Source: Cyclina sinensis (lineage: Eukaryota; Mollusca; Bivalvia; Venerida; Veneridae). From it: a stretch of DNA of 64,000 nt. The DNA is taken from NCBI GenBank assembly GCA_012932295.1, contig JAAONU010000004.1, forward strand, positions 9,300,630-9,364,629. Reading direction: 5' to 3'. Each line of letters opens with the position of its first letter. The first letter of the stretch is position 1. The notes beneath the pieces were generated by a model. It was not told where the DNA came from. It saw only the letters and a list, made by a program, of their open reading frames with translations, and ran no database searches. Below are positions 12,980 to 27,827 of the stretch, piece by piece. The position numbers and the translations under genes were made by a program.

Positions 12980-15900
12980 TATATTAGCTGTTGTTACTGT
13001 TGTTGTTGTTGTTGTTTGTTTTTCCATTAAAGTGTAGGTTACTATTTTGGTCACAGTAACTTAGGTGGTATATTGCAATATCTATAAATTAATGCTCTTA
13101 CTTACCGACAAATATATCAAGCGCTCTCATAAAATAACTCAAGATGGAACGGATGATGAAAGAGAGAAAGTATGCCTTAGTTGTATGAATCATTGGATAA
13201 AACATTTGTTAGTCAGACTTCTTTCTCTGAAAGATGTGAAAGGTCAAAGCTTCATAATTAAGTGATTATGAAGATTGACTGCAATAGATAACTGCGAGCC
13301 ATTGGAACACGACTGAATTCTTGATTTACATTTGCAAAAAAGGTTTTCTGCATTACTGGATAGCCTTTTCATCGTCGGGACTTGTAGACCGACGTCACCT
13401 GAAGAGGTGTGTTATTTTTTCTGTTGTATGGGTCCCACTCCCACAGACATAAATGGTTCTTTAACATGCTCAATGTATAGAACCGTTAGATGGGATTTCG
13501 GTTTAACGTCTCATCCGAAAAACAATTTATAGTTTTAGTGGGTGTATGGGGGGATAGAACTTGCGGCTTTTGGATAACGAATCTTGTGCTTGACTGCTAG
13601 AACACGGATCCGCCTCTGTTACTGCGTAAGACCTGGATACTCCTGTTAATATTTTGAGAAAAATCTGAATTCTTAAAACCTTTTTTGGATAGAATTTGTA
13701 TCACATTTGGCAGCGCATCCTACAGATATTTTGCTGCCCAAAACAAATGGTAGAAGCACATTTCTTCTGGGGTTATAGGAAAGCGCGGAATAAATCCACT
13801 GTAGCAGTAAAGTAAGCCTAAGAGCCGAAACTCGGGTCGGTAATTCAAAACCCGGAAGCTCTGTGGATAACAAAGTCATATACTGGATCAGTCTGACCAC
13901 CTCGGGTAATTCTTGCGGTTCATGTCGCGTAGCATGACCGAGGTTTTCCGATTGATACGGATAAAATAAAACTTTACATCACTCATTGCTTTTCTATAGC
14001 CATTACGTAAAAGACATGAATATTCATCGATTAAAAACTGTTTGTCTCTTTCAGGCTATTGGTCGGTGCTCCCAAGGCCAATGACCCTCTGCAGCAAGGT
14101 ATAACCAGTCCTGGAGTGTTACTCAGATGTCCTTTAGATGGAGACAGTCTCAGATGTGAGGAGGTTGTGGTCGATACTTCCGGTTGGGTTACAATTCATT
14201 ATTCCATTTTTAATCGAACTTTATCACTTCGTTTTAATTTGAATTTATTTTATTTAATTTCAGTTGACATTTTAATTAACATGCTTTTATTTTTTATCTT
14301 ATTTCTTTTTTATTCAAAGAACCTGATAAAACATTTCAATAGATGTCACTTTATTCAGAGTGTTCATTTTTTAAAGTTTAAATTTCATATTTGTATATTT
14401 CATTAGAACAGCTCTATTACTAGACATTGGTACAAAAAAAATGTAAGAACTTGAGTAGAAAAATCGAAAATCTTGAAAATATTCATATGAAAATTTCTTC
14501 TCCTGAATTTTAACTCGCTGACTTCACGTCACAGAGATAAATTGACCTGGCCTCCGTAATTCTGAAAACCCATTTTTGTGATTGTAATATTAGTTTGTCT
14601 GTGTATCTATTTCAGTTTAATATTTATAATCGGTTATGTTATTTTAAGGTAAAAGGGACAAAATCATCAATTTCCTGAGACAACACATGCACTGTGTATC
14701 ACCAACACATGTGAAACTTATTATAACATCTCAATCTAAAAAGTGTTAGTAGAGGAGCGGGGGATCGAATTCGCGACCCCTGAAGTCCTTTGAGTTACCA
14801 CAGGGCCGTTGATCCGTCCCAATTATCTATTGTTTAACAGAGATACAATTGTAATATGTTTACATGTTTTCAGGCAATGTTAGAGTTGCAGGGACGTTTT
14901 ATGGTGTAACCAAAGTGTTTGACCACGATAAAAACAACCAGTGGCTAGGTGTGGCAGTTGATGTAGCACCGGATAACGACAGATTTGCTGTAGGTTCATG
15001 AATATATCGTCAATATTAAACTATACCTGAGCCTTGCTTAGTGAAAACCAACCAACATCTGAATAATAAATTAATAGCTTATATCGTTAAAAAAGAAAAT
15101 GCAAATCAGTGACGTATTTATAGTCTAAATATTTGCGTTATACATTGCTGCATGATAGTTCATAGAATATCAGCAATTTACACAGCAAAGCTCTGATTTC
15201 ATATATTACAATCTTGTTGATGACTATAAATGCACGAATTATCTTAGTACTTATGATTGTAAGATAATACATAAAAGCAACAACAAAGCAGTTAAACTAA
15301 GTATGCATACATATGATACATGCAATAGGACTTTGTCCTTGACCTTGGAACAGACAAGGCAATCGTAACGCTTAGATATAGAAAACAGGTTAAAAGATCA
15401 CTGCCATTTCATGATATGGTAATATTAATAATGAATGTTTGTGAGAAACTAAGCAATGTTCTCTTACGTTTTTGACATTTTTAGGTGACTGTTTCCTCTT
15501 TTTCTTTGTCTTTGGGTTTTCAGTGCAGTAATGCTAATTCATGTATTTTCTCTTTAGGTATGTGCACACAGATGGAAGGACTCCAAATTTGTCTTACCAA
15601 ACGATCTTTTGTATATGCAAGGGCTGTGTTATGAGCTGGATGCGGGGTTTCAATTTCCGGCCAGGCTACTTCCGGTTCTTGTAGATTATCATAGTCTTGT
15701 GCACCGGCAGGAGCGCTACCCGATCTGGGCATACGGGGCCCTGGGACAATCAGTGGAGTACACTAAGGTAGTTCTGATACATAAACTCAAATAGAGATAA
15801 TCTATTGGTTGAAATGTCTCTATGAAAATTGCAGAATAAATTACAAATGTTGACGCTTATTTGTAATTAACAGTTATTACATGTTGCTACTATAATTTGT

Positions 15901-18900
15901 TCTTTTGTTTTTTAGAATGGCGATGCTTTGGTGATGGGGGCTCCGGGACTAAATGACTGGCAAGGTACATAATTCGAACTTTTGATGCATTACTTTTTTT
16001 AACATGATCTTTAAATCTGTTTTTGTTTAAATCTATAAATGAAAAATGATTGATTTGACGTTTGAGTAAAATTCTTTACATTTTTTATCAGTAGCCTTTT
16101 TTAAGGTAACAATAGATCCGTTTGTATGTAAGTGATAATTTCTATATATCTCAGTATTTTTCGAGTTATTTAAGTTGTTAATAACTAACCGTTTTTTTTT
16201 GTATTTTTCTTCTGTAGATTGGCTTATGGAAATTCTTGACCTTTAAGATCGTATTTTAATCTATTTCTCGTTTCAGGTGGATTTGTGATCGAGGACAATT
16301 TACGAAGGAACTTCACCATCCAGCCCCTGTCAGAGGACCGTCAAAATTGGTTGATAGGTAAGAAAAAGTTGCACATGTATGTGATATTTTTTCATCCAAG
16401 CTTGAAAAACTGTGCACAGCTAAATCATTCAGTCGTCAACAGGTATTTTCTCTTTGTATCATATTTCCATCATGTCAACATATTAACATAATAATGTTCG
16501 TCAAAATCATTAAATTAAAATGTTTTGGTAGTTCAAAAATATTTTAGTAACCACCCCATTATTAAAAAAGTAGCGCATTTATCTACTGCTAAATTTAGTC
16601 AGAACATACAAGGTATTTTATGACCATAAAAACTAGCATTGTTTCTTATACAACATCAACAAGAATATATATTTCTATATAAAAACAAAAAAATGTTTTC
16701 TTACTAATTCCATCTAAAATTTGTAATATCTCTTCCATATCGGTAAGCATGGAAAATAAAAATTGGACTATTTGGGGACAGAAATGAATTGTAGTAGTAA
16801 TAAAGGGCAGAAAATGTTTTTAGAAACAGAAAATGTACCCTCGATAAAGTCCTTTGTGTTTACACAGAAAATACAAAATAATGACAAACTTGATTTCTTT
16901 TTTTTCAATTTACGTTCGTTTTACGTTTGCAAGTGATTATGTCATAGCTCTGACAAGCCAAGGTGTTTAAACAAAGTACGACTGAGTTAGAAAGTCTCTG
17001 AATGCTCATCCCTTTCTTTTAATTTTTTATTATCATTATTTTTATCATTTTAAGAACAGAACTGGAGCTTGTCTTGTTATTTTCAGGATACACTGTGACG
17101 AGTGCACGGTTGATAAGGTCAAATGCAAACTACATTGTAGCCGGGGCTCCTAGAGCCAATCTGAATGGATCTGTAAGTAAAAACGGGAACTTAAAAATGT
17201 GTAAATTTAAGATATTTCGTTCGATACTCAAAAAAATCTTGTCTTTGAGGATTTAGAATGATTTATACTGGTGCATGTACTGAACAGCAAAGGAAAGGAA
17301 GGAAGTATATGTCAGGTGAAAGAACTTCAGACAACGGCCCAAGTTACGAGTATAACGTTTAAACGGCATGGTGTTTAGTAATATTTGCCTTCTTGTGGCA
17401 ATGTTTCATTTACTTAAATCTATGATACTGTCATCTTATCATAATATACAGTATACTTATATGTGATTCATTAGTCAACCTGAATATCTGTTTTCTATTG
17501 TAGGTGTTTGTGTTTGAGTTTAAAAGCGACAGAATTTTAAACGACCCGCTAATTGGTGACCAGCTAGGGAGCTATTTTGGCTCAGTGCTGTGTGCTGCTG
17601 ACGTCAATAATGACCAATTAGATGACATCATAGTCGGTGCCCCCTATTATTCTACAAATAACACTGAGGAAGGCAGGGTGTATGTCTATCTAAACAGGGG
17701 CATGGTAGGTTACTAAATATATTACTTTCTTATAAGATCAGGTTTTAATGCTGATATGTTTATTTAATCTTTTTTATTAACTACTTATTAATATTTAGCT
17801 TCTGCTATTTCTATTTCATATGTGTGACAAATGTAAAGAGAGTTAAAAGACATCCAACGGCAGAAAATGTTAAGATAGTGAAATGTCTTTGATAATGAAA
17901 AATATAAACAAACACGAAGCGAGTTCATGTTGTGAAGAGCAAACTCACACACACTTTTTAATCACTTTGTCAAGGTTAGCTAAATACTGACAACAAAAAC
18001 ATCATTTTATTTTGTCAAATCAAATTTTTACTTAGCCAAAATAGAAAGAGAATCAATTAGAGAATTAGCAAATCCCGCAGCACCAGTGTTAAGGTGCTTT
18101 AACATTACAAAAATGACTCTTTCCATTTTAGTTGAAGTTAGAACTTCAGGAGGACAGATTTAATGGCTCACTGTCAAACCAAGCCAGATTTGGTAGTGCC
18201 ATTGCCAATATTGGGGACATAAACAAGGATTCTTATAATGGTAACGCAACTTTAAATGGATTTAGTTTCTAAAAAATTAAATTAAATGCAATAGCATTTC
18301 AAAGCAGCAAGAGCCATGTGTAACTTGTGACGAAAGGGTTTGACGTAACACTCTGGAAGTAGATAAAAATTTATTGATGGTCAAACCTACACTAACGTCA
18401 TTTTTGCAATGAAGAACTGAAGGGATGAAACAGTACAAGAACTTTCAGTGTTTTGTAAAGATTTCATTTACACAGATAATACATTTGCTTCTCCTGAATA
18501 TTTGTTAAATGTAAAATCATGCTGTAAGACTGTTACAAGCCGGGAAAAATCGTTTTGTTATAAAACAAATAAGTGAAAGAAATCCTTTTTTAACCCCCAT
18601 TCAAGATATATTTTTGTCTGATGACAGATATAGCTATAGGAGCACCCTATGAAGCAGACGGTGTGGGAGCAGTGTATATATACAATGGGTACAGTGGAGG
18701 ATTGTGGCCCACGTATACACAGAGGATTTTTGGGTCTGATATTTTACAGAGTATGAAATCTTTCGGAGCTGCTCTGACACCAAGATCTGTAAATGAGGGA
18801 GAAGGTAGGTGAATTAAATACCTCACTGCATTACATAATTTGTCTTAAATCATTTGGAATTGGAATCAGTTGACGACGAGCTACCTATTTCTGTTGTTGT

Positions 18901-21900
18901 TGTTGTTGTTGCTTTCTGTAGTCTAGACCTTTTTCTCACAATTTTCTCAGCAGTCTGTCACTTTGAAAAAAAAACTTCATGAAAAATTGTATAAAAGTAA
19001 CTCTGAAACAATGACTAGTAAACTGGTAGAACTAAACGTTCATTTAAATAAACGTTACCTTTTTTAATGAAAAAAGATTTTAAAGAAAATAATTATGTCG
19101 GTACCATTGTTTTTTTTTCTTCTTCCAGTTTTTGCTGTTGGCGCATATGAAACAGACAATGTTGCTGTTCTTCGGATAAATCCAGTGGTTGCTATGGAAA
19201 CAACGATGTATGTACGACCAAATGTTATCACAGCATCGATGCCATATCTTGATTTAAACACGTGCTTTAAATACACCGGAAACGCTGCGACCTTGCCCTC
19301 AACACTAGGTAAGATAATATTTAAGATTTCTTGGTGTATGAAACTCCATACTTTTCTTTTGAAATAAATGAAATAGCAGAGTAAATATTCTTAAATGTTC
19401 GAAGACTTAAAGGTGGCATTATTTATCGAGATAAGAGAACAGAACTATTCGAGAATTCGTTGCGATATGATAAGAAACTAAGGTATTAACATGTTAAAAC
19501 ATGATATGATTGGACAGGACATAATGCGAACTTGATATAAATAATATTCACACAGCGTTCACACATTGTTTTGTTTGATCAGGGTCTACACTGTTTGCAT
19601 AAAGGACTTTCTTCTCTTAAAAGAAAGAAATTGAAACTTTATACAAGAAACCCTGTTAACTGAAAATGGACTCGCCCAGCTAACAAGAATGGCTTAATCC
19701 ATTGGGTATAAATGAGTTAAAAGAATTTACCAAACCGCTTAGTGTTATGTACATAAGGTATGATTTGGTAGAATGGTATGTCATATATTCATGCCATTGC
19801 AGATTTGACCTATACAATGTTGGTTGATACAACAACACCAGAGGGGTCAGTAAGAGCAATATTTGAGCCCAACAAAGTGCCGTACATTTCACGAGCCCTG
19901 ACGATTAGAAAGGACGAGTTTGTCTGTGATAATAATGTGCGAATATATGCACCAGTAAGTTCGTTTGAATTTCAAGTCTTTTTTTATTGTTTAATAGAAG
20001 TAGTAGTTGTAGTAGTAGTATGTTATTTTTATAATTTATTTATTTTTTCTGTAACGATTGTGTGTGTAATTATTTTCATTATACATGTATTTTTTAAGGC
20101 AGACAAATGATTGATGCGGAGATGATACTTTTTTTAGTAATGTACCAATGATATTATTATACATGTATATAAACTATTTGATTTTTAGAGGGCAATTGTA
20201 GATCAGCGATTTTTTTTTTTTTTGAATTTTTGATTTTTTTTTTTAATTGTTTAAGCAAAAGATTCGTCACAGAATGGTCTAAATATTTGTCCAAAATTCT
20301 TATCTGATGGCAAGAATTTGCCATAGGTTTTTTAAATCATATATTTTTTGTACATGCTTTTGAATACTTGGAAAAATGATTTAGCCATATAATGATTAAT
20401 CGTTTTGCTTATTTAGTATCAAGATATTTGGCGTGACGTAGATGTAGAGGTTCGGTACGGCCTTGACCCCGTCAAGGCTAGGCAATGCGTTAGGAACTGT
20501 CCAATCCTGGAGAGCTTTAACGGTAACGACCCACAAACAAGCAGACAAAATGTATTCAGAAAAGTGGTAGGTGTTCTCTCACAGTCAGTAAACATTTCTA
20601 AAAAGCATAAAAATGACCTGAAATTGTTCATACAGGAATAATTTTGCTTTCAGCTAGAAATATGTTTATCCGATTCCTTTGTAAATCGTATCAATGTGTA
20701 AAATGTGCAGAAAATTCAGTCAAAAACCCCATCCTCTTCTTCTAAGTTCCTATGCGTTTCTAAAGAAATTTTTGGAGATAGCTTTTGAATAAATATGATT
20801 TAATATACTCGTACATAAAAAAGAAAGGAGAAGGGTAAGCAAACTATTTGAAGAAATGATCTGTTTGTAAAGATTGGAGAACAAACTAAGGGTAAGCAAA
20901 CTATTTAAAGAAATGATCTGTTTGTAAAAATTGGAGAACAAACTAAGGGTAAGCAAACTATTTGAGGAAATGATCTGTTTGTAAAAATTGGAGAACAAAC
21001 TAAGGGTAAGCAAACTATTTGAAGAAATTACATTTTTGTAGAAAGTGAAAATTAAGTTTGCCTTGTAAGAAATACTTACTTACCATAAGTTAATTGGTTA
21101 CAGATACAGTATGATAAGCAATGTGGCGATGACAACAAGTGTGAAACAGGATTGAACCTGAAACTTCTCCCACTGACAGAAAGCGGCCATATTGTCACGG
21201 GAAGGGATAGGACTTTAGATGTTCAGGTTGGGTTACTGAATAAAGGAGAAAATGCCTACAATATCATCATGGATATTGCGTTGATGGGGAATTTCTCTGC
21301 CACCATTAGGACAAAGAAAACATTTGGTGTGTAAGATTAAGTTATCTCATTGCTAATTGTTTTTGGGAATATTTAAAAGTATTTGTTTTTACCTATTCAC
21401 TCTCTGATTTTTTAGATTGGGGGATAAGTTTAAGTCCAAATCTGGAAAATTTTATTCTCTTATAATGCATGATGTTGTCAATATCATTAAAGATCAGTGT
21501 TTTGGTGTCAGAAAAACTAAATTTCATTCTTTTATTCTCTTATAATGCATGATGTTGTCAATATCATTAAAGATCAGTGATTTGGTGTCTGAAAAACTAA
21601 ATTTCATTCTTTTATTCTCTTATAATGCATGATGTTGTCAATATCATTAAAGATCAGTGATTTGGTGTATGAAAAACTAAATTTCATTCTTTTATTAGTT
21701 ACATTTACTATGGTAATAATATGTCAAAATCTTAATTGCAAACGGAGGAAAATTAAAGAAAATAAGTTCTGACTCAAGTTTCATAGAAAATCTTTTCGCT
21801 GATATTCAAAGAGTATGAGATACATTTATGTTGCGCTAAAAGATAAAAAGACCAATCAAACATCAGACGAAATTTTTTCTAAACTGAGTTCTTCGCATGA

Positions 21901-24900
21901 TATTAGAAATATTCAAAAAGGTTTTATTAGCGTAATTCTGCGCAAGTTTTTGTGTGGAAAATTGTATTTACAATTATAAATGGAAATGAGAAGTGTTTTT
22001 ATTTTTTTTATTCTTTTTTAACTTTTCTCAGGGGAGACCATTGTTGACTGCGCCCTACTTAAATATGATAATGCCGACCCTACGTCTGAGATGGCCTTAC
22101 ACAGGTGCCGAGTTCGAAGACCGTATCCCCTGAAAACAATGGAAGAGGTGACCTACACGTTACAGATACCTCTGGACAATCAGCTGAAGATATCAGAGTT
22201 TGAAGCCAATTTTACCGTACGAACGGAAGAACAAGAGACACACCAAGCTTCGCAGGCGCTGAGATTACCTGTGAAATCAGAATATGGTCTCAGAATTGAA
22301 GGGTAATAACTTCATGTATGTTAACCAAACTTTTAACATACAACAGAGTTTCAGCTTTATTTCTTACTGTTTCCGATTGACTCGTGTTGTTTAAGACGAA
22401 TATCTGGGTCATAAAACATTTGACATAAAACGTTGCTAGTAGAGTCCTTATCTACGTTATAAACAAACTTCTCTTTGTTACAGATTTGTATTTTCACACA
22501 AAAAAATCTATACAACAAACTGAGGAAAATAAATATCTGGCCTGAATTTTTTTAAGGGCAATTGCCAAAATAAATGCTACTTTTTATGAAATAAGTGAAA
22601 ATATATACATAAAATAAAAGTTCGAAAATGGTTTCTATGTCGGGTCTTGTTTCCAATTAATAAATATGCATAGAATGGGAGTTACCTTATATGGATTTTC
22701 TACTTTTTAGTATATCAGGCCCAGAACAGGTTACCCTCAGCGTTCAGCCGACGTCAGATACATGGACGACAGTGGAACATAGATATTCTATCAAAAATTT
22801 AGGACCAAGTCCACTAGAGAACGCAGAAATCCTGGCTTTTGTTCCTGCTATTATACACAGGAAAGATCCTCTTGTAGATAACATATCTGTCTGGGTAAGA
22901 GATCGTTTACTTGTTGGTGAACTTTATCTTATGTACAAATAAGTATATTCGAATTTATTTCCTCTCTTTATTTCTTATACAAATGGAATTATTGTTTAAA
23001 GAATTTAAACTTAATAAAATAGTTGAATACATTGTTACTTCTTCTATTTAGCGGAATAAAATGTAGTTGAATTTGGCTAAAAGTAACCAGTTAACAAATA
23101 GAGCTACAAATATGAAACAAATAAATACTATTTAACATGTATTCTAGCATAAAATCGCTTGTTTTTGCCCGTTTTGCCTATGTTTTAACGAGAGCAAAAA
23201 GGTGTGTAAACAAGGAAGTTCTCGCGCTCATATGCGCGTTACAGGGCCTTTGTAAATAATGGACGCTGATCCGTCTTTTTTGCCCCAAATCGGCAGTTTA
23301 TGTAACTTTGCAGGTCGGAACGTTGACGAAACATTCATGATTATTGATAAAATCAAAGGCTGGCCTTGTTCAATTGTAAATCCACATGAAATCCTTAAAA
23401 ATATTTTTTAATCGACATTTTTTAAGTTTCAAGATGGCCGCCCGACAAGTTGAAAACACGTGTCGCCCTGAAACGCATATTTAAAACACGTATCCATAAC
23501 AACCTTAAGGCGACTGTACTATTATTTATTTATTTATTTATTTTTTTATCTATTTTTTCGTAAACGTGTCTTATAACACGAAAAAACGTGCGTTAACCCT
23601 ATAAAAAGCTACTGCTGAACACTTGTTTGTCACGTTTTTGAATTATTCAGTGTCATGTTTTGGCGTTATTTTGATGTCACATTTTGGTGTTATTTTGATG
23701 TCAAGTTTTGGCGTTATTTTCATGTCACGTTTAGGTGTTATTTAATGTTACGTTTTGGTGTTATTTAGGAAATAGATTTTAAGTTTGAGTGATATACCGT
23801 CTGATATATCACGGTGTCGAGTTCAGATGCGTAGTAATTTAATCACGAAGGCCGTAGGCCTGAGTGATTAAATAATTACGCATACGAACGAGAAACCGTG
23901 ATATATACGACGGTTGATCACGAAAATGTTAAAATCTATTTCCATTCTAACACGTACGTATATTTATAAGGGACGTTAGTATGTGCACTATTTAACAGTG
24001 GCGTTCTCAGTGACGTCAACGGGCGCGCGCTTGTATTCAGCGTGCTATACTGCCTGATATATCACGCTCAATTCCTTCTTTGTTTATTGTCGGCAAATTG
24101 CGAATAGTGTTAGAATTTGATATCATGTTTTGGCGTTATTTTGATGTCAAGTTTTGGCGTTATTTAATGTCAAGTTTTGGCGTTATTTTGATGTCACGTT
24201 TTGGTGTTATTTAATCTTACGTTTTGCGTTATCTTTATGTCACATTTTGGTGTTATTTAATGTTAAGTTTTGTCGTTATTTAATGTCACGATCTGGGGTT
24301 ATTTACTTTACAGCTCACAACCTATGACACAGACCCACTCTCAAAACGAAGATGCTATGAAGATGTGCATAAAGACGAAATACCAAACACAGAATCTTCT
24401 GGGGGATATGCTATCAGCGTGGTAAATAGTTTAGCATTACAGTCTAGAGAATATTGACATTTGAGATTAAGTTCCCCTATATTTCTCTTGCTTTGTTATT
24501 CAGCAATTATTTGCCTCTACAAGTTATATGTAAATCTACATGTTGATGTTCCCAACATTGAAAAAGATTTTCATTCATGTCTGTCTTAAATTAACCTTAC
24601 AAGAGATTAAAATTTTATAACACTTTTTTTTTCAATTTGCCTTCGTTGCCTTCGTTTTAAAACAAATACAGATACACGGCTTAAGCCAACAGTACAATTG
24701 TTGTTGCTGCAAAATATCTATAGATAAAGAAACAAGAAGAGCTATCTTGATAATGTAAATAACCTATCCATGATTTATTGCAGCATTTGTTTGAGGGATT
24801 TTCTAAACACTTGGGTTTTATAAGAATGCTGTACATATAAACGATACTTTTAGATACAGTCGAAACGCGATCGAGGGTATCGCGATATATCGAAATTGCG

Positions 24901-27796
24901 ATGCACAAGGATAATAGTCTTTTTGTTATTTACATTTTGCTAGTATCGAAAGATGCTTTATAACGAAACAAACGCAACCATGAAAAGATTACCAGTTCTG
25001 TGTCCGATTCGAAGAATCCCGATTCGACTGTATTCGACTGGTTTTTTTTTCTATTTGTACAACGTGCTCATTATTTAGAACAGTTTTGATTTCTTATTTC
25101 AAGGACTGTTCATCATTCCCATGTCTACAGTTTTCCTGTAGTCTGCTGTCATTCAAGAAAGATGAGTCCATTCTTGTATCCGTCAATGTGTCAGTGAGTA
25201 GAGAAATACTGGCCAGATTACAGGTGAGTACTCGAAACAGAAAAAAGAGTACTCGAAACAGAAAAAAAGAGTACTCGAAACAGAAAAAACAGTTAACATA
25301 AAAGGCGTAGTGATAAAATCTATATATAGTATCAATCTTTCTGTCGTTGAAAAGAGCAAAATCTTGGACTTTTAAATCAACTTATAACAGTTCAGTCAGC
25401 TTTCTGGTAAAAACTCTTATTTCCAGCTCATTTTCGAAAAGTCGATTAATTCGAAAGACGGTACATGTCGAATTACTTGATATGTTATGCAATTTTTTAC
25501 AGCACGAAAAGCGAATCATGGCTCACTAAAAGCGAATCGTAACTTAAAAAACTAATAATACGTATAGCGAATCGTGAATCACAGAAGGCTAATTATGACT
25601 CACGAAAAGTGAATCTTGAATTATTTAAACTTATTTACAAGTCTAATACTTAATATTTTTGTTGTAGGCAAAAGACACTGTAAGATTTGCATCTAGAATT
25701 TCGATACCAGAGGTCAACTTTGGAAAATCTTTAGATAAAGAGGTAAGCTATCATTTGTATTTGATGTGCCCACATTTGTTAACAAATAAATTCAAATACA
25801 GACGTATAATTAAGAATGTGATACATGTTTATTCAAACATGAAAAAGATCTCTGAAATAAATGTGCCCCTCAGTTCCCCAACAAATAGTACAATTGAATA
25901 TAAATAATCATGTTAATGTTTTTTCTCGCTGTTTTGATTTGATGCTGCAAACACCTTAGCAGTTATAACAATATCTCACAGCTGTCAAATGAATTTAGAA
26001 CAAAACATATTCGGACAAAAAAAATCAGTAAAACAAAACAAAAAAATAAAAAGGAATACACAAGTGTACTGTGTGGAATTTATTTTGTCACTGTAATAAT
26101 TAAACAAAAAGTATTTAACTGTAGTAGTGAAAATATACAATTGCAAAAAAGTTCATATTCCTGCTTGAATTAAAAACAACGTATGACGTGAAAAATATTC
26201 AAAAGTGAAGGTCAATAGAATATGAGGTCATATCGCATCCAAAAATCTTCTATTACCCATAAAGACCTCTCCTCTTGTCTCTGTCAATGCCTCGTTTAGT
26301 TTGAACTTGACTTAACAGGTTTGTATTCAATTCATTTCGTATATTTAATACATTTGACGCTTACGCACACAGCTTCTAATGTTGTTAATATGTAATTATT
26401 TATTTTCTAATCATGTGTCTAACAGACCAAATAGCTTTACCTGCTGAATTCCACGCAAAGGACAATCCCCTCTTATTATGAAGGGGATCAGTCACCTTTA
26501 GTTGGAGCGCTTGTCTCCGTTGGTACTAATAAATTAACGCTCAAACTTAATTCATTTGTCTATAAATTGAACAAACATGTAAAATATACAATACACATGA
26601 AGGAGTGTTGATATTATTTATATCAAGAAACAAACTTTTCGAAGTTCTTCCATGACTGATAATTGTTCCTGATTTACACAGACATGAGGGTTGTCTAGAA
26701 AGTTTGTACACAAATGCAGCAAATATTGTTATGCTTCATTATATTATTGACTGCTTCAATCGTACATAAAACTAAATTTTATTAGTCTATATTCCAAATT
26801 TTATGAAATTCTGACGACAGTTCTTTAAGACAATGTCAATCTGTTACGTACACGTCAACGTGTATGGAGCACTCTTGAGTCAGTGTGACGTCACACCTTT
26901 TCGTAAAAAATGTTAATGAAATATTTTTGGGAGGAAAAATATCTGTGAAGGGTTTACAAATGTATAAACTTTCTTTATGAAAGGCTGTAGAATTCGTACT
27001 TGCAATGAAAAATTCCTAGTTATTGAACACGTTACAACACGGCAGTCTGTACATGTTGGTCCACATTTCCGCCGTTACATTTTTTCTGTTTTCTTTCACT
27101 TCCCTATCTTTTATTCTCTAGACTTTGAACGACTATCACTAAACAGATAACCCTAATATCACAGTTATATGCAGGATGTTAACGTGATAAATAACGATAG
27201 CAATGGATTTATACATCAAATGATTATGTCCAAATTTCGAAGTGATTCGGATTTCACGCACTGTTTGTTTCCATGACACCTGGAAGCATTATATGATGAA
27301 AATACCGTTGTTGGTTCACATTATATAATAATTAAAAATGTTCGGTGGTATTGTCAAAAGGTCTTTGGCTGATCTATTTGCACCATTTCAGTTTTGGGCT
27401 TGTGCGCTATCTTTTAGAACAGCCCTTGTGTAAATATGTTGGAGTAATTAATGTCTGTATGATTGGACATATGTATATATTTACCGTTCACCAGGTTGAG
27501 ACGATGTTTCACAAGACGACGAACGCCATGGAGAGAAAGAAAATGTTTATACCAATATGGCTGATCATTGTCTCTGTAGTGTCTGCCTTCCTTGTTCTGC
27601 TGGTTATTGTTGCCATTCTTATAAAGGTAATATGACATTTATTTTTTTATTTTATTTTTACGGTAGATTTTCTTCTAAATGATGTAAAAATTGTAATTGT
27701 ATGGATGTAAAGGCATTTCACAATGTGAAGTTCTTACGCAAAAGGTATAGAAGTAATCACTACGTCAGTTGGAATCTCTCTCTCTCTCTCTCTATT

Positions 27797-27827
<31 letters not shown>

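Noticed and set aside
20750..21013. Minus-strand repeat protein with LLTLSLFSN units
   Set aside because: Translation of the 57-bp tandem repeat in an integrin intron.
23205..23520. GC-richer patch with an ATG-containing short frame
   Set aside because: No frame of useful length, no splice partners; probably another repeat fragment, but no second copy was found here.
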